A stretch of 64,000 nucleotides of DNA from Adiantum capillus-veneris (GCA_014529385.2 CM043958.1:143960734-144024733); one strand, 5' to 3'. Positions 33,447-45,814 are shown, counted from the first letter of the stretch. Translations and numbers: made by a program. Notes: a model not told the origin generated them from the sequence alone.

Positions 33447-34938
33447 ATGGCTGACAGACCAGATGATGTGACTGAAGAGGTTTCCTCTTCACAGGGTCAA
33501 CAGACACATGAAGTGTGTGAGTCCTCAAGACCACCACAGACAGATGACGATATATTGAGGACCCAGTTGGTTACTGCTGTGGCTATGTTCACACAAGTAA
33601 TGCAGAACCCGAGGTTTTTAGCCTTTCTGCAACCTCCTGTTCCGTCTCAGCAAGTTGGGTCACTGGATCATATTCAAAAGCATGTTAAGGCTCGAGCACA
33701 GGTGATTCATACCGCACAGTCAATGGAAACACCTGTACACTTGACGGAGAACATGCAGTCTCCACAACCTATGCCTAAGGTGCAAGAACAAGTGGCTGAG
33801 ATGCAATCTTTCAAGCTGTACCAGTTCAGCTCGCCACCTTTCAGCAGCCTATAGCTGGTTCTAATGGGCAGGGAAGCAACCTACAGGCTTTGCAACAGGT
33901 CTTCCCACCACCTTCAGTACACCCTGGCTATTTTGGAGGTGGATCGGTATTCCAGAGCATGGCTGGTCATGCACCTGGAAATCAGTTTTACACGCCAGGA
34001 ACAGTGTTCGGGGGTGCTCAAACGATGATGCCTAACCCCATGTATGGTGTCACGGGCATGCTACCAGGTTTTCAGAGCACTCAGGGCCAATTTGGGATGC
34101 CACAGACAAATTTTGGTATGGCTGGAATTACAAATCAGCAGCCAAATATGGCGTTTCCAGGTCAAGTTAATAGCGGTCAAGGAACACAAATGAACCCTAA
34201 CAGTGTTCCCATGTTTCAGTCACTTCCATATGACAATTTGACGCCGCTGGAGAGGCCAACTCCGTACAAAGAAGGTGGCAAAGGTGTGTCATTCACGACC
34301 TTTACAGGGTTTGATGACAAGAAGAAGGCTCTCTCATTCCTCCAGCAGTTTGACAAGGCCTATGCAAGGGAAAACTTTACAGAGGCTTCAAAGGTCCGCA
34401 AGGCAGCCACTTTCTTGACAGGGAATGCGGGACAATGGTGGACAACTTTATTGCTTCAAGGGCAAGCTTCGTCCACATGGATTTACTTCAAGCAGATTTT
34501 TGCAGCAGCATGGTTATCTGATGACTTTGAAGCAGATGTCATGACAGAATGGCACCAGCTTAATGCTGCCACTTGCAAGAATCTGGATGATTACAATCGG
34601 AAGTTTTGGAAAGCTCTACTTCCAGTAACTTCCTATAGGTTTGTGCCATTGACAGAACAGATTGAAAAATACTGTTGTGGCCTACCTAAAGGATTCAGAA
34701 AGAACTGTACGAAGACAAAAGTCACTACTTTGACGCAGCTCATCGAGGTAGCAAACACTGGCAAACCGTAGCAAACACTGGCAATGGTTTGCTCAAGGGA
34801 GAAGATTGTGAATTCAATATTGGTGTCAAGGCAGTATCAGGCAAGAAAAATTCAGCCAAGAAGCACGTTCCCAATGAGGCTCCTAAAGGGACTCAGGAGT
34901 CAGCCAATGCAGGGAAAGATAAAGCTACGGCTGAATCA
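33447..34938 (+). pseudogene. Element A2 gag, broken
   Basis: Starts at ATG 33447 as in A1. A frameshift at about 33803-33815 (GATGCAATCTTTC versus A1 GATGCCAGTTTTTC) breaks the frame, and the capsid is open again from 33890 to 34771. There a roughly 20-base duplication (GTAGCAAACACTGGCAA repeated, about 34748-34784) introduces a stop. A TAA lies at about 34939. The knuckle (CFICEQPGHIAYNC, about 35023-35064) is intact downstream. Confidence 0.9.
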
Positions 34939-35124
34939 TAAAAGGGACCAACAAAGAAATGGAAAAGACGTTTTCCTCGCAAGTCTGAAGAGCAAAAGAA
35001 GGTCCTGAGGATAGAGAACAAATGCTTTATATGTGAGCAGCCTGGCCACATTGCTTACAACTGTCCCACAAAGAAAAGGCCAACTGATTCTGAAGACAAG
35101 GAAGACAAGAAAGGAAAGAAGCCC

Positions 35125-36240
35125 ATGGCTGGTCTAGTGCCAGATATGGTGGGCGACAAGCCAAATTCAGATGCAAGTGAGCTTTGCAGAGCATGGGGAA
35201 AGGTTAGGGATCAAACAGTGCTTATCTTCTTTGATCCAGGTGCCAAAGCCAACTTCATTTCCCCAGAATTGGCTTCAAAGTTGGGAATCAGACCTGAAGA
35301 GATGGGGTATACAACAGAGGCAGGTTTGGCATGTCCTGGCCATACAGAGGCTGTGACACCCATCATTGGAAAGTTGCGTCTACATATCCAGTCCTATGTA
35401 GATGCTGAAGAATTTTACATCATGCCACTGGACGGATGTGATGTGTTGTTAGGTATTCCTTGGTTGTTTCGTGTGAAGGGAATCCTGGATGCCTACAACA
35501 AAAAGATCACTGTACAGAGCAGGGGAAAGACTCACATTCTGGATATAAAGCTTAAAGGGGAGTCTATTCCCACTGTATCAGCTTCTGCTATTACTTCTGT
35601 AATGAAAAAGCATCTTTCTGCGTACTTGGTTTTTGCACGTGAAGTGTCAGATTTTGATGAATCAAATTTATCTGTGCTAGATAAAGAAAGGTCAATGTTT
35701 TTACAACAGTATAGTGACTGCTTTTCCGATTCATTACCATCTCAATTACCGCGAGAGAGACCCGAGGACCATGCGATAGATTTGGTGCTAGGCAGTAGCC
35801 CACCAAATAAGCCTCCGTACAGGGTTAGTGGGGCTCAACAGAAAGAGATAATGAGCCAAGTACAGGAGCTGTTAGAAAAGGGGCTGATTCAGCCCAGTTC
35901 ATCTCCATTCTGTTCTCCAGTGTTGTTGGTGTAGAAAAAGGATGGCTCATGGTGTATGTGCATCGACTACCGTGCACTGAACAAGAATACCATCAAGAAT
36001 AGGTTCCCTATACCTAGAATTGATGATATTATGGACAAATTAGAAGGAGCAGCTATATTTAGCAGGATAGATCTAAAGAGTGGGTACTATCAGATCCGCA
36101 TTAGATCAGAGGATGTGCACAAGACTGCTTTTAGAACGACGTTTGGCCTTTACGAATTTTTAGTGATGCCCTTTGGTCTCACAAATGCTCCTGCTATGTT
36201 CAATAGGATGATGGACAGAATTTTCCGTCCACACCAGTAG
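35125..36240 (+). pseudogene. Element A2 protease and RT, interrupted by stops
   Basis: The frame is open from the end of gag through protease (DPG, as in A1, at about 35233) and early RT to a TAG at 35932. RT continues at 35956 up to a second TAG at 36238. Both stops stand where A1 has CAG. The region otherwise aligns with A1 without gaps. Confidence 0.92.
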
Positions 36241-36264
36241 TTTGTTGGTACATTCTTTGATGAC

Positions 36265-37708
36265 ATGATAGTCTACTCAAAGAATGAAGAGGAGCATAGG
36301 CATCACTTGGCCATTGTGTTCAAAGAGTTACGCAGTCATAGGTTGCTCATCAATGCAAAGAAAAGTGAATTTTTTCTGGAAGAGATCCACTTTCTGGGAC
36401 ACATTGTCTCAAACGATGGTGTCAGAATGGATCCTGCAAAAGTTGAAGCGATCAAGTCATGGCCAGATTTGAAGACGGTGCATGATGTCCGAAGCTTCTT
36501 TGGACTATGCTACTATTACAGAAGGTTTATCCGAAATTTCGCTGAGATTGCTTCACCTTTACATGCTCTTCAAAAGAAGGCAATCACCTTTAGATGGACA
36601 CAGAAAGAGATTTCAGCTTTTAATCTCTTAAAGGAAAAGATGACTTCAGATCCAGTCATTGTGCTGCCAGATCTTAGGAAGTCATTTGTGGTCGAGTGTG
36701 ACACCTGCGGTAGTAGCATTGGTGCAGTGCTAATGCAAGATGGCAGGGTAGTAGCCTATGAGAGCAGAATTTTGCAAGGGACAGAGATGACCATGCAGGT
36801 CTATGAGAAAGAGTTACTGGCTGTGATTCATGCGCTCTTAAGCTGGAAACACTACGTGCTAGGTGCAGACTTTGTTGTCCAAATGGACCATCAGACCTTG
36901 CGGTACTTCTTGACACAGACAAAGTTATCTGAGAAGCATATGCGATGGGCAAATATCTTGTCCATGTTCCATTTTCAGATTGTGCATGTAGAAGGCAAGA
37001 AGAACGTTGTGGCTGATGCCTTGTCAAGGAAGCCACAAATTTCAGTTGTGTCAATTCCTTATCATCATGAACTTGATGATATGAGAGAACAGTATGCAAA
37101 TGATGAAGATTTTGCAAGGGTCTTCGAGCAGCTAATGGATGGACAACGTCATGAACACTATCTTCTCAAAGATGGGTTCATTATGATGATGCATGGCAGA
37201 TTGTGTGTCACAAAGCCATTGCGACGCAAAGTTATGGAAGAGAGTCATGTCTCACCGTATGCAGGGCATCGTGGTATAGAAGCTACAGTTAAAGCGGCTG
37301 AGACATTCTTCTATTGGCCTACATTGAGAAGGGATGCGGATGCCTTTGTGCGAGAATGCCTAATTCGCCAAAAGGTCAAGTTTGACAGGCAAAAGGCACC
37401 AGGGTTATTGCAACCACTACCTATTCCAGATAAACCATGGGAAAGTATTGCTATGGATTTTATCTTTGATCTTCCGAGAACGTAGACAGGAAATGATGGT
37501 ATTTGGACCATTATTTGCAGATTCAGCAAACAGGCTCATTTTATTCCTGTCAGGAAGAAGATAAAGCCAGATCAGATGGCACGCTTGTTTATGAGCAATA
37601 TTTTCAAGTATCATGGCATGCCACAGTCGATTGTTAGCGACCGTGATCCACGCATGACAAGTTTGTTCTGGAGAGGCTTGTTTGAGAATATGGGCACCAC
37701 GCTCAAAT
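36265..37708 (+). pseudogene. Element A2 RT end, RNase H and truncated integrase
   Basis: Open from 36265 (right after the FFDD active site at about 36256-36267) through RNase H, including the uninterrupted AATTTTGCAAGGGACAGAG stretch that is shifted in A1, to the integrase HHCC domain and the first catalytic Asp. A TAG at 37483 replaces CAG. The second Asp (SDRDP, about 37638) remains. At 37701-37708 the sequence jumps into the 3' spacer, losing the catalytic Glu region, the GPY/F module and the chromodomain. Confidence 0.92.
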
Positions 37709-38200
37709 GAAATATCTGTTACATGAATGTTAGAGCTGTACAGATTGTCAGTTTAGCAATTGCTCTTATGGAATGTCCAAAAGTTTGGTTAGTGCTGTAG
37801 AAGTGAGTATTTCTTGTCAGTTTGTCAAGGATACAGTAATTGCTTCTATTAAAGAGTACATGTGTAACTGCATTCTTAAACTGTCGGTTTGGGTATGCTT
37901 GAAAGTGTTACGGGATCCAACGTGTACTATAAGACAGTGGCAAAATGTGCAGCTACCATTTTGTCATTGGAAAGTTAGTGACTCAAAGCAATGGCAGATT
38001 GCGAAGCTACCACTATGTCATTGGGACAGGGTTCACACGCAGGCAATACATGTGTCGGCGAGGTGTTGAATACACCAGGGTTGACAATGAGCATGTATGT
38101 GTCGTACATGTGTCGACAGGTGTTGAATACATCAGTGTTGACTAGGAGCATGTACGACATAGATGCAAACGAGGACGTTTGAGATTTCAAGAGGGGGGTA
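37709..38200 (+). other. Element A2 3' spacer and polypurine tract
   Basis: Matches the A1 spacer 21282-21772, with the same pair of GTGTTGAATAC repeats. It ends AAGAGGGGGGTA just before the 3' LTR. Confidence 0.85.
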
Positions 38201-39666
38201 TGTCACCAGCGTGTGACTACTATCTATCCTTTTTGTTGATTTCTTGCTTATTATCTATTTACTTTCACTTTTTGGAAACACCCCTCGGGAAATCTAACTG
38301 CCCTGCATTGCATAGCTAGTGTGGAACTGTCGAGAGGGAGTCCAGGCTTGAGGGCAAGAGAGCACTAAGGTTGGACAAGGACTATGGTTAGCCAAGTGGG
38401 GTCATTGACTAGCCAAAGTGGAATCCTTTGTTACAGAGGCTACATTTCAGCTCTGGATGTGGCCGCAGTGTACAAAGAGGGTCGGATGACCTAGAAAGAT
38501 ACAATGGCAGCATCTCCTAAAATTTAGGGAACTGCTATTTTGGGACCTGAAAATGTGTTGACGTCATTACCTCCGGAATGACAAAGGGAACATTTTCTTG
38601 CTCTGTTGCAAAGTCTACTGACGCACCAGTTGAGATATTTTTAGCCGGGAATGCCCAAAGTCGGAAAATGTGCCATGTGGCACTCTGTGAGCATTCTGCT
38701 ACTCCTGGCCAGAGAGGGGGCGCCTAAAATGAGAGAGGAGGCTGATTTTCAGAATTTGTCACAGGTTAAGAGCTATGGAGTGCTTGCTTTCCCTCTTATG
38801 CACAGTGCGGTGCCAGGAGTGATACCCTGCACGCTACGCACTGCTCTCTCTCTCCCCTTTGGCAGTATGTTATGCCCCACTAGTGGGCTCTTCATTTGAC
38901 CAATGTACAGTTGTGTGGGTTCATGCGTGATTGCCGAGGCAAGAGCCTCTTGTACAGGTACTGGATTAGCTAGCGGCTAATCTCCCTGCAGGTACAGGTG
39001 AATTCGGAGAGGTTTCACGCTAGAAATCTCGTCCGATTCAAAGGGCAAGTAGCCCTACAGGTGCGGGAGCTCGAGGACTTGCTACGGATGCGACCGGCAC
39101 GCGAAACGGAGCCCGAAACAGTGAATTACAGCCTGCTGTGTATTTTTGCAGGTTTAGGGTTTGGGTCCTAAACGGACCCTAATACCCCCGGAGGTTCAGG
39201 GACGCAAGGGGACCGTTGTATAGGCGATCTGGCGCATTTTCAGGGCTGAAAACAGAGAATTCAGCGTGCTGCAGATTCTCGCCAGGTTTTGCAAAGTGTC
39301 CGTATGCGTCGGGAAAGTCAGTCAATGCGTGGGAATACTGACTGTGAAGGGTCCTAGTATAGTTATGTTGCCGAAATCAGGCCGGAACAGTTGAAATTCA
39401 GCCAAGTTTGTGTGGGGCAGCTTGTAGGGATCCACGACATTTATTCCCTCTTATGAACAATAAAGAAATACCGAAAGGGGCGCCTAAGTTAGGGGCCAAT
39501 CTGGTGTCGGTCTTCTCATATAGGTGCATTCTAGCATGTGTATCCCATTCCCCTCTCTTGTGTCACTATAGCGCAGGTATAATAGACGACTAATAATGGG
39601 TGAAAGCTAAATCAAGGTTTAAAGTAAAGTCTACCGCCCTTTTTGGGATTGAACAGGCTGGTTTCA
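38201..39666 (+). repeat. Element A2 3' LTR
   Basis: 1466 bp, followed by CCTTG. Shared motif at 39465-39484. Like the A2 5' LTR, it differs from A1 LTRs at its centre (about 38586-38760), so A2 belongs to a slightly different subfamily. Confidence 0.94.
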
Positions 39667-39990
39667 CCTTGTGCCTCTCTATGGAGCTGTCATCCTTGTA
39701 CGTCGTCTCGAAGATTCATGTGGTTCCGGTGACTTTTCACTTATTAGGCTGAGGAACCATCATTCAAGTGACGGTCTGCTCTATTGCGTCCAACTCAATA
39801 GGTGCTAGCTGAATCAGAGACATGAGGTGAAGTTCAGGAATTGATACCCCTTGAGAATTTAGAATAGGCCTCTTGCCTTCGAGCCATTCTGAGCGTTGAA
39901 GTTGCTCAGGCTCAGGCTCAGATGGCGGTGGTAACTTTGTCAGTCTTAACAAGGCTACTGTTTGATACAGCCAACTAGGCATGTGCCTCT
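39667..39990 (-). pseudogene. Ty1/copia RT N-terminal remnant, left part of the element split by A2
   Basis: On the minus strand the reading leads from a Pro/Glu-rich linker (LPPPSEPEPEQLQRSEWLEG, about 39880-39945) through VPQPNK and IFETTYKDDSSIERHK (about 39672-39740). That is the usual start of the copia RT, directly before the GFAQ motif found at 31880. Stops are present. The join across A2 after removing one CCTTG is in keeping with one ancestral RT. Confidence 0.75.
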
Positions 39991-41908
39991 CTTGATGGGG
40001 TGCCGCTGATGTACAATCCTCAGCATGATCAAAATTTTACTCTAAACTTGCTTGATTTGGGCAGTAGATTGGCCACTGTGTAGGTGAAGCTGACATTGGT
40101 AGACCATGTTACGAGGGAAGGAGAAGGGGGCAAGCTTTGAGTAGAAGGGAGAGGGAGAAGTATAGATGAGAGAACGTGATTAAAGAGGGAGAGAGCATGG
40201 CTATAGGCCCTAGTTTTATATCCGCGATGCCACAAGAAGGGTACGGGGTAGCTCTTGCAATACGCTACCAAGGGCGGCGAACTGACAATCAAGAGAATCT
40301 TAATAATCTAATCAGTAACATAAGCACCTCAAATGTGCAGTCTAAACAACTTTTATCAAGAGAAGACTGGCTTCGTAAGGCAACACACCTGGCAGGGAGG
40401 CTATTATAGTGAGATTATCTTTACACATCGAAATACTGCAACAGAAGGCTGAAAGTGCTGCTGCCCAGTGTAGACCAGCAAGCTCTTGCATTGGAGCTCA
40501 CTGCACAGTAGACAAGGCTTCGGGACAATGTGAGTAGCACAGCCAAAAGCTGCCAAGATCTGCCAAAAGGAAACACTTACTGACGGTGAGTCGTGCATAA
40601 AGGCCAAATCTGACATGAAATATGAAGAAAAGTAAAACTCGCCACAGCATGACACCAACAAAGCGGAAAGGCACAGCAAGCCTCCAGGGTACGCAACACA
40701 GAATTGAGATGAAAGTGCAGGAAAACACTGATTGTGACAACTGATGGAGGAGCGCCTCACCTTACTTCTGGTCCTATGTCAGAGGAGAGAGAATGGAGGA
40801 GAGAGCTAAACATGGAGCTGAAAACAGAACAATGAATTAATGCCAGGACCAATGCAAAAATGTTGGGACTGTGAAGAGGTGGACTACTCTGAAGTGCTGT
40901 GGTTAACTGTTGAGAGAACGAGCAAATGTTAATTTGGGCCCGTGGTGCCTATAAACATGGCCTGGGGGTAGTTAGGCCAGGCTGTTCAGAAAAACCTCAT
41001 GAATGTGCAACAAATGCCCGCACATTCCACATGAGAAAATAGGAAATGTATTGAAAACACAGCTAGAGTGGAACAACGGTCAGGAAAGTTGGAAATTGGT
41101 CCTAAACGTGCAATTCTTTGCTTGTCAGTAATGGGTGGCCAACCTGCGACTGAGAATCTCAACACGAAGGAGCAAAGCCTAGCAGTGGAAGCGATTTGAC
41201 AGGTGGAAATTCAACACAAAATAGGTTTTTTTTGGCATGAGGGAGCATTCAAACAATACTTTGACTCTTCTAAGCATTACTGATTTCTGGGCAAAACACT
41301 TCATAACCTGTCAAACAGACTAAAACCCTTTGTGAAGGTGAAGCCAACGGTGTCATTGACTGCACAAATCTCCACTTGAGAGGAGTTCGAGCTATGATAA
41401 ATTACCAGCTAAATACTTAGCTAAATTATTGTGCTTTTCTAAAACACATGGTAAAAGTGCCAGGTTTTATCGAATAGCAGGCGACTTCTTTTCTGTATGT
41501 ATGCAAGGAGGTTTGGTGGTATCTATTGTAGAATGCTTCGGGAAGTAGGCCTTTCTCCTTTCTAAGTACAAGCTGAAGGTGACCACTAAAGTTGTGGTTG
41601 GTGGAGCTTACAATGGGTGTTGAGTCTCAATTGAAAGCATTCTCCTTTTATTAAAGAAAATTGTGCAGCTTCTAGATGTTTTTTCAACACATTTGTACTT
41701 GCAAGGCATCATTCTCTTTGGGAGGGATTCACGAACATGGCCTTATGCAGGCAGCCAACAAATCACGTTTCTTCGTTTGCACTTCTAAAGATACTGGTCT
41801 AAATTGTAAGGACCTCGAAAAGTCTTTCCTATGAAATGTCACAAGCTTAAGTGTACATCAATAAAGTTCAATACACGTTTTTTTTTTTTGTAACTGTAGA
41901 AATCCTCC

Positions 41909-41912
<4 letters not shown>
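39991..41912. other. No recognisable gene
   Basis: Only short overlapping frames without a recognised domain. The left part may be the more upstream interior of the copia element. Confidence 0.35.

Positions 41913-41994
<82 letters not shown>
41913..41994. repeat. (GA)n microsatellite
   Basis: About 41 GA units without interruption. Open frames over it are repeat artefacts. Confidence 0.95.
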
Positions 41995-41995
<1 letters not shown>

Positions 41996-42071
41996 GCTAG
42001 GACTTTAACCACATCAATTTGCTGTCGCGTCACCTTCTCCTCCTATTCGCAACGAAGTGCCTCCACGCCGT

Positions 42072-42593
42072 TGTGACGAGCTAGTGATGTGGCAATACGG
42101 CACTTATGGAGCATTGACTGAGAGGCCTAGAACCCAATTATCAGAAGCTTGAACTCTGGTGCTGGTTTTCGTAAATTGTGCTGACACGTGGCACTGTTGT
42201 ACAGACGCTCGCAAATTGCGTTGCTGATGACGTGGCATGTTGTACGGAAATCCCACAAAATTTACTGGCTTGCAGTTTTGAGCGCTAGCTTTTGGGACCA
42301 GATGATTTTATACTTGATGCGTTTAGGATTACCGCCTTTGGTGCTCTGCATTTAGCATCCCTTGTACTCTTTATAAGTGCCCCTAGGGCCATTCTTTCAA
42401 GCATCTGGACGCAGAGTTGGAAGAGTTGGACCCAATGGGAGTTGTATCTTTGCCAATCAATAATAAAGAAATACCGAAAGGGGCACAGTCTTTGGGGTCA
42501 ACGCGTCTTGGCTCTGAACTCCGCCGAGTCGTGTCGTCTTCTCTCTCTTTTATTCAAGTTTTTCCGCCCGATCCCTTGTCGAAAGTGATTACA
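42072..42593 (+). repeat. Element C 5' LTR
   Basis: 522 bp. A TATA-like TTTATAAG lies at about 42370, followed about 90 bases later by the shared motif (42468-42487, with minor changes at its end). Confidence 0.88.
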
Positions 42594-42594
42594 A

Positions 42595-42606
42595 TGGTAT
42601 CAGAGC
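42595..42606 (+). other. Element C primer binding site
   Basis: TGGTATCAGAGC one base after the LTR end, initiator tRNA-Met type. Confidence 0.9.
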
Positions 42607-43299
42607 TTCACGCGTGTGCTATTCTGAAAGCATACCGGTCCTACCAAAGAGCATACAGAGCAAGATGGTGCTTCTAGTTTTTTTATATCAAAGAATCTTC
42701 GTGTCCCTGTCCTTGACTTACTAGCCAATCCCACCCTTAGTCCATTGTGCATCGAGCGCGTTCCCGTCTTCATTGCTGTGTCATAAGGGGCATAAGCCAT
42801 AAAGAACCCACGATCCTATCGACATGGAAGGAGCATGGGGAGATCACACTGTTGAAGGAGGACTCAGGAAACCCACTGAGCCCATCCACCTAGAGGCTCC
42901 CTAACGAGACACATGCCCAATATGTGGTATGACAGTTGGTATATTTAGCAGAACAACGAAGACAGAGGCAGATGGATGACAGGATTGATTTGGAAGCTTT
43001 GCATAGCTATTTGAGCACCTTGAATCCCCCTGGTAACTTTGTTATGCCACCCCAACCTTTGTAGATTTCCTTCTCTAATCCTCCTCGAAATTACTCGACT
43101 ACTTTTTCTTGACATAACTTTGGAGATGTCTTTCAATTTCTAGGAGGCTTTTCAAGAACATGGCTTCATGAGAACGACCGCGTGTGCTTTCCGAAGTACC
43201 ACTACAGATTCCCACTTATGTTCCCCCACCACCAACTACAGCCACTTATGCAACGGATTGACACCATCGCCGTTATTATTATTACTCAACACCTCCGCT

Positions 43300-44517
43300 G
43301 GTAGAATCAAGTCTAAAACCCTTTAAGGATGGTGGTGCCACGATTATCCAAGATTCCCACAATGCACTCAAGTTCTTAGAACAATTTGATATTCTGTTCA
43401 ATAACGAAAATTTTATGGAAGAATCCAAGTTGCTACGAGTCACATCTTTTCTCAAAGATAGTGTTTGACATGGTGGGCTGTCCTAACCAAGAAACCGGAC
43501 ATACCAAAGACTTGGCATGACTCCAAGCTCGCTTTCTACCCAAGCTTTCTTGATGAGACATTTGAAGTAGATATAATTGCGGCATGGTCTGGTCTCAGGA
43601 TATACCCTTCAGACACTTTTCCAATTTACAACCAAAGATTTTGGGACGCCTATCTACTGATTTCCACCTTTCGAGACATTACTTTTGTTGAGAAGTACAT
43701 TGTGGGATTGCCTTTTTCACTATGAGATTGCTGTATAGGGAAAGTGGTATTAAATATGCTATAGCTTATGTCACATGCAAGAGTGGGCTATCACATTATG
43801 AAGAAAGAATTGCGATTCACTGACTCTTCCCAGAAGAGAAATCCAAATCCTCACTTCTCTACCCAAGATACCCCACAACCAAGAGCAGGTGCAACTTCCA
43901 ACACTCTTGTTCGAAGACTCACTTTTGAAGAGATGGCACAGTACCGATCAGACGGAAGGTGTTACAAATTTGGCCTTCGCGGTCACATTGCTTGGGAATG
44001 CCTAGAAAACCCCAATAACAAAAGACCCTCTTTGTATGAAAGCACAAGAAATAAGAAGTCCCGACCTTCAGTTGGATTGATTTCTATCTTGATAGGTGTT
44101 CCTACGGTTGATGCGTCCAATGAGCCATGAAGAGCTATGGGAAAGGTCAAAGATCAAGATGCTCTTATCCTCGCAGGCCTTATGCAAAATCTTATCTCCC
44201 CAGAATTAGCTGCAAAATTAGGTATTGAAGAATATGCCAAAGGGACACAAATTGAAGCACAAATAGCTAATGCAACTTACACATCATCGACAGTGTTGAT
44301 CATATCACTTCGATTGTAAGTTCAGACATTTATAGATCCAATCGACTTCTACATTATGGATTTGGGAGGATGTGATGTTCTAATGGGCATGCCATGGTTT
44401 TATAAGTACCATGCTTGTTTTGATGCCAAAAAACGAACTATCCAATTAAAGCAAAAAAACAAAGAATTGATGTTGAACTTCAGAAATCTTACTACTCTAG
44501 GAGCGACGACAGATTAA
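43300..44517 (+). pseudogene. Element C gag and protease remnant
   Basis: Capsid-like sequence at about 43315-43730 (KFLEQFDILFNNENF, MTWWAVL, RFWDAYLLISTFRD) matches the A1 and B capsids in order. A degraded knuckle at about 43960-44005 reads CYKFGLRGHIAWEC, with the second Cys lost. A protease-like piece follows at about 44140-44470 (NLISPELAAKLGI, then DLGGCDVLMGMPWF). The catalytic D-x-G is gone (ILAGLMQN). A stop follows at about 44515. The several breaks mean that even gag is inactive in this copy. Confidence 0.82.
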
Positions 44518-45254
44518 AGAAAGAACTATGAATGTAGATTAAGATGAATCGAGAATTTTGTTGTATGAATTTGTGATTAATTAAGATTATGATTATGATT
44601 AAGCTTATGATCTTGGGTGTGTACATGCATCACAAGCAGGATCCAATGATCTTTTATAGGCATTGGCTAAGATCTTGTGTGTGATGCAAGCAAGATCCGA
44701 TGGCCTTTTTAAAGCATTGGCTAAGATACCGATCTAAGACAGATTTTCAGACGCACTCGAGGTGTTTGCAACTAGCTTTTCTTTGTGCACGGCCATCATG
44801 ACACAAGAATGCATGAATGAATGATCAATTGTGAGTTTTTAAGTTGCATAAACGTTAGAAGTGTGAGCATTTTCTTCCACCCTGCAATCGAGGACGATTG
44901 CTTCGATTTGAAGGTGGTATGAGACGGGTTTAGGGTTAGGGTTTTTGCATCGAAGGCATAGATGCATTTGATCCATACTTTCGTTTGGCCAATTACAGAT
45001 TCACTCTCCCTAGGAAGGTGGTCCATTCCGATCTCTTGGTCAAAGCTAGAATCCTTAGTGTCGTGAATAGTTCTCTCTATGTGGTATTTGCATCCATGAT
45101 CATTTGTGTGGCACTAGGATATCTAAGTGACCTCCGGGGGTCGTGTGCTAACTTGATTGTGTTTTGCAGATTCCGAAAGAGGGGCCTAAACCCTAGAGAA
45201 AAGTTGTTTTGTAGGTGTAATCGAGGATGATTACTCTTCGTTAAGAGAGGGGTA
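44518..45254 (+). other. Element C 3' spacer and polypurine tract
   Basis: Where pol should be, the sequence passes directly into a non-coding spacer. It ends with a stretch resembling the tail of B (GTAATCGAGGATGATTAC before the polypurine tract). Confidence 0.75.
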
Positions 45255-45814
45255 TGTGACGAGTCAATGATGTGGCAATACTGAACTTATGGAGCACTGG
45301 CCAAGGGACGTAGAACCCAATTATCAAAAGCTTGAACTCTAGCGCTGGTTTCTGTAAATCGTGTCGACACGTGGCACTGCTATATAGATGGCACTTCTAT
45401 ATAGATGGCCACAAATTGCGCTGGTTGATGATGTGGCATGCTGTCCGCAAACTCGCTAGTAGTTTTTTTTACAGTTTTGAGGGCTAGCTTTTGGAACCAA
45501 ATGATTTTAGACTTGATGCTTTTAGGATTATTGCTTTTGGGGCTTTGCTTTTAGCATCCCTTGTACTCTTTATAAGTGTCCCTAGGGCCATTCGTTTAGG
45601 CATCTGGATGTAGAGCTGGAAGATTTGGACCCAACGGGAGTTGTACCTTTGCTAGTCAATAATAAAGAAATACCAAAAGGAGCGCCAGTCTTTGGGGCCA
45701 ATGCGTCTTGGCTTGGAACTCTGCCCGGTCTTGTCTTCTCTCTCTCTCTCTCTTATTCAAGTGTTTGAAGGTTAAAGTGTGAAGTTTGAAATGTCCTCAC
45801 TGGAAGTGATTACA
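45255..45814 (+). repeat. Element C 3' LTR
   Basis: 560 bp. Shared motif at 45667-45686 with two changes. A short CT run of about nine units lies at 45735-45753, at the place where related LTRs D and E carry long GA tracts on the opposite strand. Confidence 0.88.

Larger units (their letters stand above)
31913..39666 (+). mobile_element. Ty3/gypsy retrotransposon A2, defective, nested in a copia RT
   Basis: 7754 bp with A-family LTRs and perfect 5-bp duplication CCTTG (31908-31912 and 39667-39671). The interior closely matches A1 but has gag frameshifts, a small tandem duplication, CAG-to-TAG stops and a 905-base deletion removing the integrase end and chromodomain. It still has the primer site and polypurine tract. 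Confidence 0.95.
42072..45814 (+). mobile_element. LTR retrotransposon C: gag and protease only, no RT or integrase
   Basis: LTRs at 42072-42593 and 45255-45814 (TGTGACGAG...GTGATTACA), an initiator-Met primer site at 42595-42606 and polypurine tract AAGAGAGGGGTA at 45243-45254 define a 3743-bp element. The 2.66-kb interior contains degraded gag and protease-like sequence, but no RT, RNase H or integrase motif was seen. I found no matching target duplication (GCCGT left, ACGGT right). It resembles the TR-GAG type of non-autonomous plant element. Confidence 0.85.

Noticed and set aside
41839-42033. Poly Ser-Leu open frame
   Set aside because: A translation of the GA microsatellite; the same applies to frames at 45862-46150.
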